The notes beneath the pieces were generated by a model, which did not search any database, had not been told where the DNA came from, and was given only the letters and a program-made list of their open reading frames with translations. A program made the position numbers and the translations under genes. 64,000 bases of DNA from Pilimelia terevasa (GTDB lineage: Bacteria; Actinomycetota; Actinomycetes; Mycobacteriales; Micromonosporaceae): NCBI RefSeq assembly GCF_014647915.1, contig NZ_BMQC01000003.1:1-64000 (forward strand), written 5' to 3'. Shown one piece after another: positions 52,831 through 61,985 of the stretch (positions are counted from its first letter, which is position 1; each line of letters starts with the position of its first letter).

Positions 52831-53430
52831 CTAACCTCGGGCGAGCCAGGCCGGCAGTGCCCCCAGTCCGTCCAGGACCGCCGCCGCGCCCGCCCCGGTC
52901 AGTGCCGCCGCGTCGTGCGACCCGGTGGTGACCCCGACCCCGGGCACCCCCGCCGCCCGTGCGCTGGCCATGTCGGCCGGGTGGTCGCCGACGTACACCT
53001 CGACGCCCTGCGCCCGGATCGCCGCCGTCTTGCCGGGGCCGAACCGGTCCCCCACCACCGCGTCCGCGGCCAGACCGAGGTGCGCCAGGTGCAGGGCCGC
53101 CAGCCCGGCGCGCTTGGCGGTGACGACCACGACCCGCCCGCCCGCGCCCCGGACCGCCGCGAGCGCCTCGGCCGCCCCGGGCATGGCGGGGCTGATGTCG
53201 ACGGCGTGGTGCGGGTACAGCGCGCGGTAGCGGTCCACCGCCGCGGGCACCTCGTCGGCAGGGAACCACGCCGCCATCTCGTCGGCGAGCGGCGGGCCGA
53301 GCCGGCCGCACACCAGCGCCACGTCGATCGCCACGCCGGTCTCGGCGGCGAGCCGGCGCCAGACGGCGGCGATCCCCGGGCGCGAGTCCACGAGCGTGAG
53401 GTCGAGGTCGAAGCCCACCACTGCCGCCAC
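52831..53430 (-). CDS. HAD-superfamily phosphatase (phosphoglycolate phosphatase-like)
   Basis: About 199 residues from one of several in-frame GTG codons; 53430 is chosen for AGGG 8 bases before it. HAD motifs: GFDLDLTLVDS (nucleophile), VVTAKR (motif II threonine), GPGKTAAI (motif III lysine) and YVGDHPADMASARAAG (motif IV). It lies divergently next to the helicase-associated gene, a neighbourhood often seen in actinobacteria. Substrate unknown. Confidence 0.85.
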   Translation of the reverse strand: MAAVVGFDLDLTLVDSRPGIAAVWRRLAAETGVAIDVALVCGRLGPPLADEMAAWFPADEVPAAVDRYRALYPHHAVDISPAMPGAAEALAAVRGAGGRVVVVTAKRAGLAALHLAHLGLAADAVVGDRFGPGKTAAIRAQGVEVYVGDHPADMASARAAGVPGVGVTTGSHDAAALTGAGAAAVLDGLGALPAWLARG

Positions 53431-53494
53431 GCCGGCCACCCTAGCCAGGCGCCGGGCGCCCGGCCACCCCGGTCGCAGGTAGCGTGGGAGGACC

Positions 53495-55912
53495 ATGTCC
53501 CTGGCCGACGTCCTGCGCACCCTCGACGACGCCGGGCTGGCCGCGCTGCTGCGCCGCCGGCCCGACCTCGTCGTGCCCGTACCCACCGACCTCGCCGCCC
53601 TGGCGGCCCGGGCGCAGACCCGGCACAGCACCGCGCGGGCGCTGGACACCCTCGACGAGTTCACCCTGCGGGTGCTGGACGCGGTCCGGCTGGCCCGCGA
53701 CGCCGACGGGGTGGCGCGCGCGGCGGCGATCGCCGAGTACACCGCGCCCGCCGCCGCGCCCGCCGCCGCGGCGCTCGCCACCCTGCGCGCCGGCTACCTG
53801 GTCTACGGGCCGCCGGACACCCTGCGGGTCGCCGGGGGCGTGGACGAGGTCTGCGGCCCGTACCCCGCCGGGCTGGGGCGGCCGGCCGTCCAGCTCAGCG
53901 CCGCGGCCGCCACCCTGGCGGCCGACCCGGCGCGCCTGCGCCGCGCGGTCCTGGCGGCGCCGCCGCCGGCCCGGGCGGTCCTGGAGCGGCTGGCCGCCGG
54001 CCCGCCGGTGGGCACGGTGTCGGCCGCCGCCGACAACGGTCGCCCCGAGCGGCGCTCCGGCGGCCGGCGCGGCCGGGAGAGCGGGCCGGACCCGGACAGC
54101 CCCGTCGTCTGGCTGGTCGACGCCCACCTGCTGGCGCCGACCGGCGTTCCGGCCGGCGCGGGCGACCCCGCCCGGTACGAGTCGGTGGAGCTGCCGCGCG
54201 AGGTCGGCCTGCTGCTGCGCCGCGACACCGGCGCGCTCGGCCCGCTGCGGCCGACGCCGCCGCCGGTCGGGCCGACGCGCGAGCAGGGGCAGGCGGACGC
54301 GGCCGGCGCCGGCCAGGCGATGGAGGCGGTCCGGCAGGCCGACGCGCTGCTGGCCGCCCTCGCCGCCGAGCAGGTCGTCCTGCTGCGCACCGGCGGCGTC
54401 GGGGTCCAGCCGCTGCGCCGGCTGGCCCGCGCCGCGGGCGTGGACGAGCCGACGGCCGCCCTGCTGCTGGAGGTGTGCGCCGCCGCCGGGCTGGTGGCCG
54501 AGGTGGAGTCGCAGTCGGTACCGGGGCTGCTGCCGACCCCGCGCTACGACACGTGGCGGGTCAGCCCGCTGGCCGCCCGCTGGTCGGCGCTCGCCGACGC
54601 GTGGTGGGTGATGCCCCGGCAGCCCGGCCTCGTGGGCTCCCGGGACGACCGGGACCGGCCGGTCAACGCCCTGGCGGCCGAGGTGGAGCGGTCCGGGGCG
54701 CCGGTGGTCCGGCGGGCGGTGCTGGCCGCGCTGGCCGCACTCGGCGACGGCGCCGCCCCCGGCGACGAGGCGCTGGTGGACCACGCCGCCTGGCGGTGGC
54801 CGCGGCGGGTGCTGGGCCGCGAGGCGGCCGCCCGGCAGGCGGCGGCGGAGGCGGCCCGGCTGGGGGTGACCGGGCGGGGGGCGCTCACGTCGTACGGCCG
54901 GCTCCTGCTCACGCCGGTCGAGCCGGCCGACGAGGACCCGCTCGGCGTCCGCGGCGCGGCCGCGGCGCTGGACCCGCTGGCCGTCGCGCTGGACCCGCTG
55001 CTGCCGGCGCCCGTCGACCACGTCCTGCTCCAGGCCGACCTGACCGTCGTCGTACCCGGTCCGCCGGAGCCGACCCTGGCGGCGGAGTTGGAGCTGGCCG
55101 CCGACCACGAGTCCGGCGGCGGCGCCGACGTGTACCGGGTCACCGAGGCCAGCGTCCGCCGGGCGCTGGACGCCGGGTACACCACCGACGACCTGCACGG
55201 CCTGTTCGGCCGGCGCTCCCGCACGCCGGTGCCCCAGACCCTCACGTACCTCGTCGACGACCTGGGCCGGCGGCACGGCGGACTGCGGGCGGGCAGCGCG
55301 GCGGCGTACCTGCGCAGCGACGACGAGGCCCTGCTCGCCGAGGCGGCCGCCGACCGGCGACTCGCGCCGCTGGCGCTGCGGCGGCTGGCGGCGACCGTGC
55401 TGGTGAGCCCGTTCCCGCAGGCCCGCCTGGTGCAGGCGCTGCGCGACGCCGGCTACGCGCCGGTGCCCGAGGACGCCGCGGGCGCGGCGGTGCTGGCCAG
55501 CCCGCGGACCCGCCGCGCGCCCGGCGGCGCCGCCCCGCGCCGGCCGGTCAACCCCGCCGTGCCGGCGCTGACCGACGTCCGGCTGGCCGGGATCGTGGAC
55601 CAGTTGCGCCGCGGCGAGGCCCGCGCCTCGACGATCCGCCGGGCGCCGGCCGCGCTGCGCGCCGCGCAGGGCCAGGTGGACAGCGGCCCGGCCGCGGTCC
55701 AGTCGCACACGGAGGCGATCGCGGTCCTCCAGCAGGCGGTGCGGGACCGCCGGCCGGTGTGGGTGGGGTACGTCGACCCGCACGGGGCGACGCTGTCGCG
55801 GCTGCTGCTGCCGGTGTCGCTGGCGGCGGGCTACCTGCGCGCCGAGGACGAACGCACCGAGACGCTGCACACCTTCGCGCTGCACCGGATCACGGCCGCC
55901 GTACCGGCCTGA
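53495..55912 (+). CDS. Helicase-associated (XPB/Ssl2-like C-terminal) domain protein
   Basis: 805 residues. No helicase ATPase motif is present. The N-terminal half is a series of winged-helix-like segments (TLDEFTLRVLDAVRLARDADG; LRRLARAAGVDEPTAALLLEVCAAAGL). The C-terminal part (VDHVLLQADLTVVVPGPPEPTLAAELELAADHESGGGADVYRVTEASVRRALDAG) is the helicase C-terminal/XPB-associated domain. It ends in a WYL-like segment (HTEAIAVLQQAVRDRRPVWVGYVDPHG). The protein is the usual neighbour of bacterial XPB in actinobacteria and probably works with it in DNA repair or transcription coupling. ATG at 53495. Confidence 0.88.
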   Translation: MSLADVLRTLDDAGLAALLRRRPDLVVPVPTDLAALAARAQTRHSTARALDTLDEFTLRVLDAVRLARDADGVARAAAIAEYTAPAAAPAAAALATLRAGYLVYGPPDTLRVAGGVDEVCGPYPAGLGRPAVQLSAAAATLAADPARLRRAVLAAPPPARAVLERLAAGPPVGTVSAAADNGRPERRSGGRRGRESGPDPDSPVVWLVDAHLLAPTGVPAGAGDPARYESVELPREVGLLLRRDTGALGPLRPTPPPVGPTREQGQADAAGAGQAMEAVRQADALLAALAAEQVVLLRTGGVGVQPLRRLARAAGVDEPTAALLLEVCAAAGLVAEVESQSVPGLLPTPRYDTWRVSPLAARWSALADAWWVMPRQPGLVGSRDDRDRPVNALAAEVERSGAPVVRRAVLAALAALGDGAAPGDEALVDHAAWRWPRRVLGREAAARQAAAEAARLGVTGRGALTSYGRLLLTPVEPADEDPLGVRGAAAALDPLAVALDPLLPAPVDHVLLQADLTVVVPGPPEPTLAAELELAADHESGGGADVYRVTEASVRRALDAGYTTDDLHGLFGRRSRTPVPQTLTYLVDDLGRRHGGLRAGSAAAYLRSDDEALLAEAAADRRLAPLALRRLAATVLVSPFPQARLVQALRDAGYAPVPEDAAGAAVLASPRTRRAPGGAAPRRPVNPAVPALTDVRLAGIVDQLRRGEARASTIRRAPAALRAAQGQVDSGPAAVQSHTEAIAVLQQAVRDRRPVWVGYVDPHGATLSRLLLPVSLAAGYLRAEDERTETLHTFALHRITAAVPA

Positions 55913-55988
55913 CCTGGCCGTCCGCGCGACTGGGAGGAACGCGGCCGCCGTGGGAGACTGGCATGTTGCCGTCAGGGAGGGGTGCCGG

Positions 55989-57650
55989 GTGAGCGGTGGA
56001 CCGCTGATCGTCCAGTCGGACAAGACGCTGCTGCTGGAGGTCGACCATCCCGACGCGGCGGCCTGCCGCGCGGCCATCGCGCCGTTCGCGGAGCTGGAGC
56101 GCTCGCCCGAGCACGTGCACACGTACCGGCTGACGCCGCTGGGCCTGTGGAACGCCCGGGCCGCCGGCCACGACGCGGAGGCGGTCGTGGACGCGCTGCT
56201 GCGCTGGTCGCGGTACCCGGTGCCGCACGGCCTGCTGGTCGACGTCGCCGAGACGATGGACCGGTACGGCCGCCTGACGCTGCGCAACGACCCCGTGCAC
56301 GGGCTGGTGCTGCACGGCTCCGACCTGGCGGTGCTCACCGAGGTCAGCCGCGCCAAGAAGCTCGCCGGGATGTTCGGCGCCCGGCTCGGCGACGACACCC
56401 TCGCCGTCCACCCGAGCGAGCGCGGCCGGCTCAAGCAGGCGCTGCTGAAGCTGGGCTGGCCGGCGGAGGACCAGGCCGGCTACGTCGACGGGGAGGCGCA
56501 CCCGATCGCGCTGGACCCCGACGGCTGGGAGCTGCGGCGGTACCAGGCGGAGGCGGTGGAGCACTTCTGGCTGGGCGGCTCGGGCGTGGTGGTGCTGCCC
56601 TGCGGCGCCGGCAAGACCCTGGTCGGGGCGGCGGCGATGGCCCGGGCGGAGGCGACCACGCTGATCCTGGTCACCAACACCGTCGCCGGCCGGCAGTGGA
56701 AGCGCGAACTGGTGGCCCGGACGACGCTGACCGAGGACGAGATCGGCGAGTACAGCGGCGAGCGCAAGGAGATCCGGCCGGTCACCATCGCCACGTACCA
56801 GGTGCTCACGGCCCGGCGCGGCGGCGTCTTCACCCACCTGGACCTGTTCGGCGCCCGAGACTGGGGGCTGGTCGTCTACGACGAGGTGCACCTGCTGCCG
56901 GCGCCGATCTTCCGGTTCACCGCCGACCTCCAGGCGCGCCGCCGGCTGGGGCTGACCGCGACGCTGGTGCGCGAGGACGGCCGCGAGGGCGACGTGTTCT
57001 CGCTGATCGGCCCGAAGCGGTACGACGCGCCGTGGAAGGACGTCGAGGCGCAGGGCTGGATCGCGCCGGCCGACTGCACCGAGGTGCGGGTGACGCTGAC
57101 CGACGCGGAGCGGATGGCGTACGCGACCGCGGAGGCCGAGGACCGGTACCGGCTGGCGGCCACCGCCCGCACGAAGCTGCCGGTGGTCCGCGCCCTGCGC
57201 GACCGGCACGCCGCCGACCAGGTCCTGGTCATCGGCGCGTACCTGGAGCAGTTGGCGCAGCTCGGCGAGTTCCTCGACGCCCCGGTGGTGCAGGGCTCGA
57301 CGACGAACAAGGAGCGGGAGCGGCTGTTCGACGCGTTCCGGCGGGGCGAGCTGACGACGCTGGTGCTCTCCCGGGTCGGCAACTTCTCGATCGACCTGCC
57401 CGAGGCGGCCGTGGCGATCCAGGTGTCGGGGACCTTCGGCTCCCGGCAGGAGGAGGCCCAGCGCCTCGGCCGGGTGCTGCGGCCCAAGGCCGACGGCCGC
57501 CAGGCGCACTTCTACAGCGTGGTCGCCCGGGACACCCTCGACGTGGAGTACGCGGCGCACCGGCAGCGGTTCCTGGCGGAGCAGGGGTACGCCTACACGA
57601 TCGTCGACGGGGACGACGTGCTCGGCCCACCCCTGCCTACCAGCGAGTGA
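55989..57650 (+). CDS. XPB/Rad25-type DNA repair helicase
   Basis: 553 residues from a GTG behind AGGGAGGGG. Superfamily 2 motifs in order: PCGAGKT (Walker A, about residue 203), TNTVAGRQWKREL (Ia), YDEVHLL (II, DEVH), LTATLVREDGREGD (III with the RED motif diagnostic of XPB), IGAYLEQLAQLGEFL (IV), FSIDLPEAAVAIQVSG (V) and QRLGRVLRPK (VI). An N-terminal damage-recognition-like domain precedes. It is expected to be a 3'-5' helicase; its role in bacteria is uncertain. Its stop is directly followed by a convergent DUF4360 gene with no gap. Confidence 0.93.
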   Translation: MSGGPLIVQSDKTLLLEVDHPDAAACRAAIAPFAELERSPEHVHTYRLTPLGLWNARAAGHDAEAVVDALLRWSRYPVPHGLLVDVAETMDRYGRLTLRNDPVHGLVLHGSDLAVLTEVSRAKKLAGMFGARLGDDTLAVHPSERGRLKQALLKLGWPAEDQAGYVDGEAHPIALDPDGWELRRYQAEAVEHFWLGGSGVVVLPCGAGKTLVGAAAMARAEATTLILVTNTVAGRQWKRELVARTTLTEDEIGEYSGERKEIRPVTIATYQVLTARRGGVFTHLDLFGARDWGLVVYDEVHLLPAPIFRFTADLQARRRLGLTATLVREDGREGDVFSLIGPKRYDAPWKDVEAQGWIAPADCTEVRVTLTDAERMAYATAEAEDRYRLAATARTKLPVVRALRDRHAADQVLVIGAYLEQLAQLGEFLDAPVVQGSTTNKERERLFDAFRRGELTTLVLSRVGNFSIDLPEAAVAIQVSGTFGSRQEEAQRLGRVLRPKADGRQAHFYSVVARDTLDVEYAAHRQRFLAEQGYAYTIVDGDDVLGPPLPTSE

Positions 57651-58214
57651 TCAGCAGTCTTCGAGCAGGTACTTCAGGCCGAGGTCCTCGACGGTGAACG
57701 AGTCGCCGCCCTTGGCCGGGTCCAGCTTGAGGCCCAGGTCCACGGTGTAGCGGTAGGTCCTGGCGCAGCCGCTGCTGCGCTGCTCCAGGTCGGCGCTCTT
57801 GATCCACGCGCCGGTCCCGCCGGTGATCGCCTGGCTGAACTCCACGCGGTCCTTCTCGTGCCCGGCGAGGCCCCGGGCCACGCCGGTGGAGCCGGCCTCG
57901 ACGACCCGCCGGCCGCCGATCGTCGCGGCGCTGACCGTGTACCTCCGCTTCTTCGGCGCCGTGAGGTCGAGCGTGAGCACGCAGGTCACGGCCGGGCTGG
58001 CCGCGTTCGCCTGGAGACCCTTGATGGCGAACCGGGTCTGCTGGAAGTCCGGGGTCATGGAGACGGCGTCCCTGGCGCAGCCCGTGCCCGTCGCGCTGAC
58101 GAGGTCGACCTTCAGCGACCCGTCCGCCCGGGCCGGGGCGGCGGGCAGGGTGCCGGCCAGCAGCAGGCCACCGGCCACGGTCAGCACGCGCGCCGTCGTT
58201 CCACTCACTCGCAT
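57651..58214 (-). CDS. Secreted DUF4360-like protein, copy 1
   Basis: 187 residues from an ATG behind GAGAGGAA. Signal peptide about 1-30 (ends APARA). The mature part has the family's four cysteines: GTGCAR, VTCVL, SSGCAR and the C-terminal Cys. It has a beta-rich pattern (SMTPDFQQTRFAIKGL; RRYTVSAATIGGRRVVEAGSTGV). Two disulfides are likely. It differs most from the other two copies and has the longest C-terminal acidic segment (DSFTVEDLGLKYLLEDC). Function unknown in bacteria. It is the last of three tandem paralogs. Confidence 0.78.
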   Translation of the reverse strand: MRVSGTTARVLTVAGGLLLAGTLPAAPARADGSLKVDLVSATGTGCARDAVSMTPDFQQTRFAIKGLQANAASPAVTCVLTLDLTAPKKRRYTVSAATIGGRRVVEAGSTGVARGLAGHEKDRVEFSQAITGGTGAWIKSADLEQRSSGCARTYRYTVDLGLKLDPAKGGDSFTVEDLGLKYLLEDC

Positions 58215-58346
58215 CTGGATTCCTCTCGATGTCACGTGATGGCAAACGCGGGCAATCATTCATGACGTCGTGGGGGATGTCGATGCTACGCGAGAGTAGA
58301 AATTGGATATCGGCACCATCCGAAATGAACCGCGAACGTGGCGTGT

Positions 58347-59021
58347 CTACCAGAAACGGCAATTCCGCCAATTCAGCCGGAGGGTGGTGCCCGCCGCGTC
58401 GGCGTCCGTGGAGTCGACAGCCAGGAACGATGTGGACTCGTCCGAACCCCGGCCCCGGAGTGTGATGGACGAGTCGATATGGAGTGGCCGGTCCTCGGCG
58501 CAGCGCGACCAACGCAGGTCCGCGGCGTTGTCCTGCCACACGCCCGAAGTACCGGCGGCGAATCGCTTCTCGGCCTCGTAGACCGAGCGCCCGCGCGCAT
58601 ACCGGTAGTCCGCGGCGAAGGTACCGCGGACATGGGCGCCGATATCAGCGAAACCGCGCTGCTGTACCGCGGTGACCGCGTACTGGCTGCCCCGGGGCGA
58701 CCGGACCCGCACCGTGACGCGGCAGTCCTTGCGGGCCTTGCGCTGACCGGCGGCCAGCTCGACCGAGTAGTCGCCGTAGGTGACGGTCAGCGCGGTGTTG
58801 TCGGCGGAGAGGGTGACCGCGGCGGTGTCGGGGGCGCAGCCCGAGCCGGTGATCCGGTCCACCACGATGCCGTACGCCGGGGGCGGCGGCGGGGCCGGCG
58901 CGGCCACGCCGGGCGGGGGCTGGAGGTGGTGCCTCGGCGGGCCCGCCGAGGCGGGTGCGCCGGCGGCCAGCAGGGCCGCCGTGGCGCCCAGTGCGCCCGC
59001 GGCGCGGGTACCGAACTGCAT
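58347..59021 (-). CDS. Secreted DUF4360-like protein, copy 2
   Basis: 224 residues. Signal peptide about 1-26 and a proline-rich spacer (PPPGVAAPAPPPPPAYG), then GSGCAPDTAAVTLSADNTALTVTYGDYSVEL, KDCRVTVRVRSPRGSQYAVTAVQQRGFADIGAHVRGTF, SRCAEDRPLHIDSSITLRGRGSDESTSFLAVDSTDADAAGTTLRL and a final NCRFW. The cysteine positions and several stretches (SADNTALT, QQRGFADI, DSTDADA) match copy 3 closely, so they arose by duplication. A 7-bp inverted repeat covers the 5' leader. Confidence 0.85.
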   Translation of the reverse strand: MQFGTRAAGALGATAALLAAGAPASAGPPRHHLQPPPGVAAPAPPPPPAYGIVVDRITGSGCAPDTAAVTLSADNTALTVTYGDYSVELAAGQRKARKDCRVTVRVRSPRGSQYAVTAVQQRGFADIGAHVRGTFAADYRYARGRSVYEAEKRFAAGTSGVWQDNAADLRWSRCAEDRPLHIDSSITLRGRGSDESTSFLAVDSTDADAAGTTLRLNWRNCRFW

Positions 59022-59023
59022 GT

Positions 59024-59054
59024 CTGTTCTCCCTCAGTAAGGACGGAAGAACAG
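59024..59054. promoter_or_regulatory. Inverted repeat in the leader of DUF4360 copy 2
   Basis: CTGTTCT at 59024-59030 and AGAACAG at 59048-59054 are perfect 7-bp inverted arms 17 bases apart, directly before the ATG at 59021 on the minus strand. It may be an operator or a leader hairpin that masks the ribosome-binding site. Confidence 0.4.
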
Positions 59055-59237
59055 TTCGTAACAGCGTCGGCGGCCCGGCCGGATCGGCCGCGGATGCCCG
59101 GCCCGCAGCCGGCGGGACCTCCCCAAATGCCGGCGGACCGGGCACGCGGCGGGGCAGCGCCGGAAAACCGGCGGGCACCTAAGGGGCACCGCGCCGGTAT
59201 ACCGGAAAATGCGACAGCGGGCGGAAGGCCCGTTACC

Positions 59238-59858
59238 TCAGCACTTCTCCCAGCGCAGCCGGAGGGTGGTGCTGGCGGCGTCGACGTCGGTCGAGTCGAT
59301 CGTCAGCGAGCTGCCGGCGGCCTGATCGCCCTTGCCCTTGATGATCAGGTCGGTGTCGACCTTGAAGGGCTTGTGGGCGTCGCACGGCGACCACTCCGCC
59401 GCGGCCGGCGTGTTGTCCTGCCAGGCGCCGACGGTCGGGCCGAAGTCCCTGGTGACCGTGTACAGCGGGTTCTTGCCCGGGTAGTTGTACACCGCGGTGA
59501 AGGTGCCCGTGGCGCCCTGGGCGATGTCGGCGTATCCGCGCTGCTGTATTCCGGTGACGGTGTACCGGTTGCCCTTCGGGGCCTTGACACGCAGCGTCAG
59601 GCGGCACTCCTTGCGGGCGTCCTTGGCCTTCCGGCCCAGTTCGGCCACGAACCCGGAATAGATGATCGTCAGCGCCATATTGTCGTTCGACAGGACGGCG
59701 TCGGTGTCCTTCTTCCGGCACCCCGAACCGTGCAGGTTCTGCACCTCGATGCCGAATCCCGGTCCGGGACGGGCACTCGCCGACGCGCCGGCCGCGGCCA
59801 CACCGGTCAGCAGCGTGGCGATGACGCCGGTCGCCGTCACGGTTGTACGCAGTCTCAT
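59238..59858 (-). CDS. Secreted DUF4360-like protein, copy 3
   Basis: 206 residues. Signal peptide about 1-29, then GSGCRKKDTDAVLSNDNMALTIIYSGFVAEL, KECRLTLRVKAPKGNRYTVTGIQQRGYADIAQGATGTFTAVYNYP, SPCDAHKPFKVDTDLIIKGKG, and TTLRLRWEKC ending on the last cysteine. The order and spacing of cysteines and motifs are those of copy 2. In fungi the family is secreted; bacterial roles are unknown. The gene precedes copy 2 by 216 bp on the same strand. Confidence 0.85.
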   Translation of the reverse strand: MRLRTTVTATGVIATLLTGVAAAGASASARPGPGFGIEVQNLHGSGCRKKDTDAVLSNDNMALTIIYSGFVAELGRKAKDARKECRLTLRVKAPKGNRYTVTGIQQRGYADIAQGATGTFTAVYNYPGKNPLYTVTRDFGPTVGAWQDNTPAAAEWSPCDAHKPFKVDTDLIIKGKGDQAAGSSLTIDSTDVDAASTTLRLRWEKC

Positions 59859-60047
59859 GCTCGTCCCCTCCCCAGGGCGACCCGCTCCCCGGATCGACGG
59901 TCATTGGTAGCACGGTCTATCGACCGGAGTAAATCCGCGAACGGCTCGCCCACCCTGCCGGAACAGCCCGGTCCGCGCGGCGGCGGCCCGCATATCGCCG
60001 GAACGGGCACGCCCGGTCACAGAACACGCGCATACGTGGAATCCGGC

Positions 60048-60074
60048 GCCCGCGGCAACGGTAATTCCGCCGGC
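60048..60074 (-). pseudogene. Possible fossil 3' end of a fourth DUF4360 gene
   Basis: Just after the LigD-polymerase stop, read on the minus strand, 27 bases match the 3' end of DUF4360 copy 2 at about 20 positions, including GGCGGAATT and CCGTT, and code for LSRRNYRCR against LNWRNCRFW in copy 2. Copies 1-3 lie just beyond. This could be a remnant of a truncated paralog, or chance. Too short to be sure. Confidence 0.25.
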
Positions 60075-60992
60075 TCAGCCGGTCGGCACCGACGGGCCGG
60101 CAGCCAGCAGCGGCGCCCACAGGTCGCCCGCGGCGGCGCGCGCGAGCGCCTCGGCCGGCGACGCCATCCGCGCCGGGGCGGCGCCGTCGGCGAGCGCCCG
60201 GACCTCATCCCACGTCAGCGGCGTCGACACCGTCGGCGACGGGCCACCCCGCAGGGAGTACGGGGCCACGGTCGTCTTGGCCGCGTTGTTCTGGCTCCAG
60301 TCCAGGAACACCTTCCCCGTCCGCAGCCGCCTGGCCATCGTGGCAGTGACCTCGGCCGGCCGCTCCCGCGCGAGCCGCTGCGCGATCCGCCGCACGTACC
60401 CCGACACGACCTCCGCCGACTGCCGGCCCGACACGGCCGCGGCGAGCTGCATCCCCTTGCGCCCGGAGGTCTTCGGCAGCGGGGCGAGGCCGTCGGCGGC
60501 CATCAGGTCGGCGACGGCCAGGGCGGTCCGCGCGCAGTCGGGGAGGCCGGCCGGCGGCCCGGGGTCCAGGTCGACGACGAGCAGGTCGGGGTCGGCGCCG
60601 ATCCGCCACTGCGGGGTGTGCAGCTCGATGGCGGCGAGGTTGGCCAGCCAGACCAGCGTCGGCAGGTCGTCGGCGACGACGTAGTCCAGCGTCTCCCGCC
60701 CACGACTGGAGCCCGGTACCGGCAGGGTGTGCGTCCGCACCCACGCGGGCGTCGCGGCCGGCGCGTTCTTCTCGAAGAACGACCCCGCGGCCACCCCGTC
60801 GGGGTACCGGATCCGGGTCAGCGCCCGGTCGGCCAGGTGCGGCAGCAGGACCGGCGCCACCGCGGTGTAGTAGTGGATCACCTCACCCTTGGTGAAGCCG
60901 GCCTCCGGGTAGAGCACCTTGTCCAGGTTCGACAGCTCCAGCTCCCGGCCCTCGACCGTCACCCGCACCCGCGGGCCGCCGGCCGGGCTCAC
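60075..60992 (-). CDS. ligD: LigD-type NHEJ polymerase/primase domain protein
   Basis: 305 residues from a GTG overlapping the ligase stop (GTGA). Primase-polymerase fold with catalytic aspartates in LVVDLDPG and KVFLDWSQNN and the nucleotide-binding SGRKGMQLA; the N-terminal EGRELELSNLDKVLYPEAGFTKGEVIHYY is typical. It fills gaps and adds nucleotides during bacterial non-homologous end joining. Here it is a separate protein, not fused to the ligase, and no phosphoesterase domain is encoded in either. Confidence 0.93.
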   Translation of the reverse strand: MSPAGGPRVRVTVEGRELELSNLDKVLYPEAGFTKGEVIHYYTAVAPVLLPHLADRALTRIRYPDGVAAGSFFEKNAPAATPAWVRTHTLPVPGSSRGRETLDYVVADDLPTLVWLANLAAIELHTPQWRIGADPDLLVVDLDPGPPAGLPDCARTALAVADLMAADGLAPLPKTSGRKGMQLAAAVSGRQSAEVVSGYVRRIAQRLARERPAEVTATMARRLRTGKVFLDWSQNNAAKTTVAPYSLRGGPSPTVSTPLTWDEVRALADGAAPARMASPAEALARAAAGDLWAPLLAAGPSVPTG

Positions 60993-61945
60993 CCCGCCTC
61001 CCCCGCGGCCAGGTCGGCCGGGGTCCGGTCCGGGCGGCGGCGCAGGAAGCAGGGGAAGCGCAGGCGCCCGTCCGGGGTGCGGTGCGCGTAGCGGACCTCC
61101 ACCACCACCGACGGCACCGCCCACCGGGCCCCCCGGGCGTCGGCGGCCGGCAGGTCCGCGAACGGGTCGGCCCCGCCGGGGACGAGGTGGGCCAGCAGGT
61201 CCCGCTCGGCGGCGGCGCTGATCCCGCCCCCGCAGCGGCCCCGGTAGCTCAGGCCGCCGGCGCCCGGGGCGCCGAGCAGCAGCGCGCCGATGCGCCGGGC
61301 GCCGGGGCGCCAGCCGCCGACGACGAAGTCGTCCGAGGTGTGCCACTTGAGCTTGACCCAGTCGCCGGTGCGGCCGCCCGGCCGGTACGGCGCGTCCCGC
61401 CGCTTGGCCACCAGCCCCTCCAGCCCGTGCGCGCGGGCGGCCGCGGCGGTGGCCGCGCCGTCGCCGAAGGACGGCGGCGCCACCCAGTGCGGCCCGGCCG
61501 GGGCCAGTGCGTCCAGCAGCGCGCGCCGGGCGTCGTAGGGGCGCCCGGACACGTCCTCGCCTGCCAGCCGCGGCACGTCGAAGATCATGTACGTGACGGG
61601 CCGGGTGGCGGCCAGCGCCGCCGCCCGGGCGGGGTCGCGCACGTGCATCCGCTCGGCCAGCGCCACGAAGCTCGGCACGCCCGCGGTGTCCAGGGCCACC
61701 ACCTCCCCGTCCAGGACGGTGTCCGGCGGCAGCGCGGCGGCCAGCGGCGCCAGCTCCGGGTACGCCGCGGTGATCTCCGCGCCGCCGCGGGCGTACAGGC
61801 GCAGCCGCCCCTCGGCGGCGTGGGCGATGGCCCGCACGCCGTCCCACTTGAACTCGTACGCCCACTGCGCGCCTACCGGCATAGACCCGGTAGTGGCCAG
61901 CATCGGACGAAACGGACCCCCGGACACCCTGATCATGCTAGACAT
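60989..61945 (-). CDS. ATP-dependent DNA ligase (LigD-type)
   Basis: About 318 residues. The nucleotidyl-transferase domain shows the lysine motif YEFKWDGVRA with further ligase motifs DTVLDGEVVALD, MIFDVPRL, GLEGLVAKRRDAPY and GDWVKLK; an OB-fold follows. It seals double-strand breaks with Ku. Start: ATG at 61945 (MSSMIRVSGG) or 61936; neither has a good ribosome-binding site, so a leaderless transcript is possible. It diverges from Ku with only 40 bp between starts, so the promoters must overlap. Confidence 0.93.
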   Translation of the reverse strand: MSSMIRVSGGPFRPMLATTGSMPVGAQWAYEFKWDGVRAIAHAAEGRLRLYARGGAEITAAYPELAPLAAALPPDTVLDGEVVALDTAGVPSFVALAERMHVRDPARAAALAATRPVTYMIFDVPRLAGEDVSGRPYDARRALLDALAPAGPHWVAPPSFGDGAATAAAARAHGLEGLVAKRRDAPYRPGGRTGDWVKLKWHTSDDFVVGGWRPGARRIGALLLGAPGAGGLSYRGRCGGGISAAAERDLLAHLVPGGADPFADLPAADARGARWAVPSVVVEVRYAHRTPDGRLRFPCFLRRRPDRTPADLAAGEAG

Positions 61946-61985
61946 CGGGGACGGGTGGCGACGGGTTCTCGGTGAGGGGTGCGCC

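Noticed and set aside
52831-53781. A longer HAD protein starting near 53781
   Set aside because: The extra N-terminus is Ala/Arg/Ser-rich shadow sequence that overlaps the start of the divergent helicase-associated gene; the HAD fold begins at GFDLDLTLVDS.
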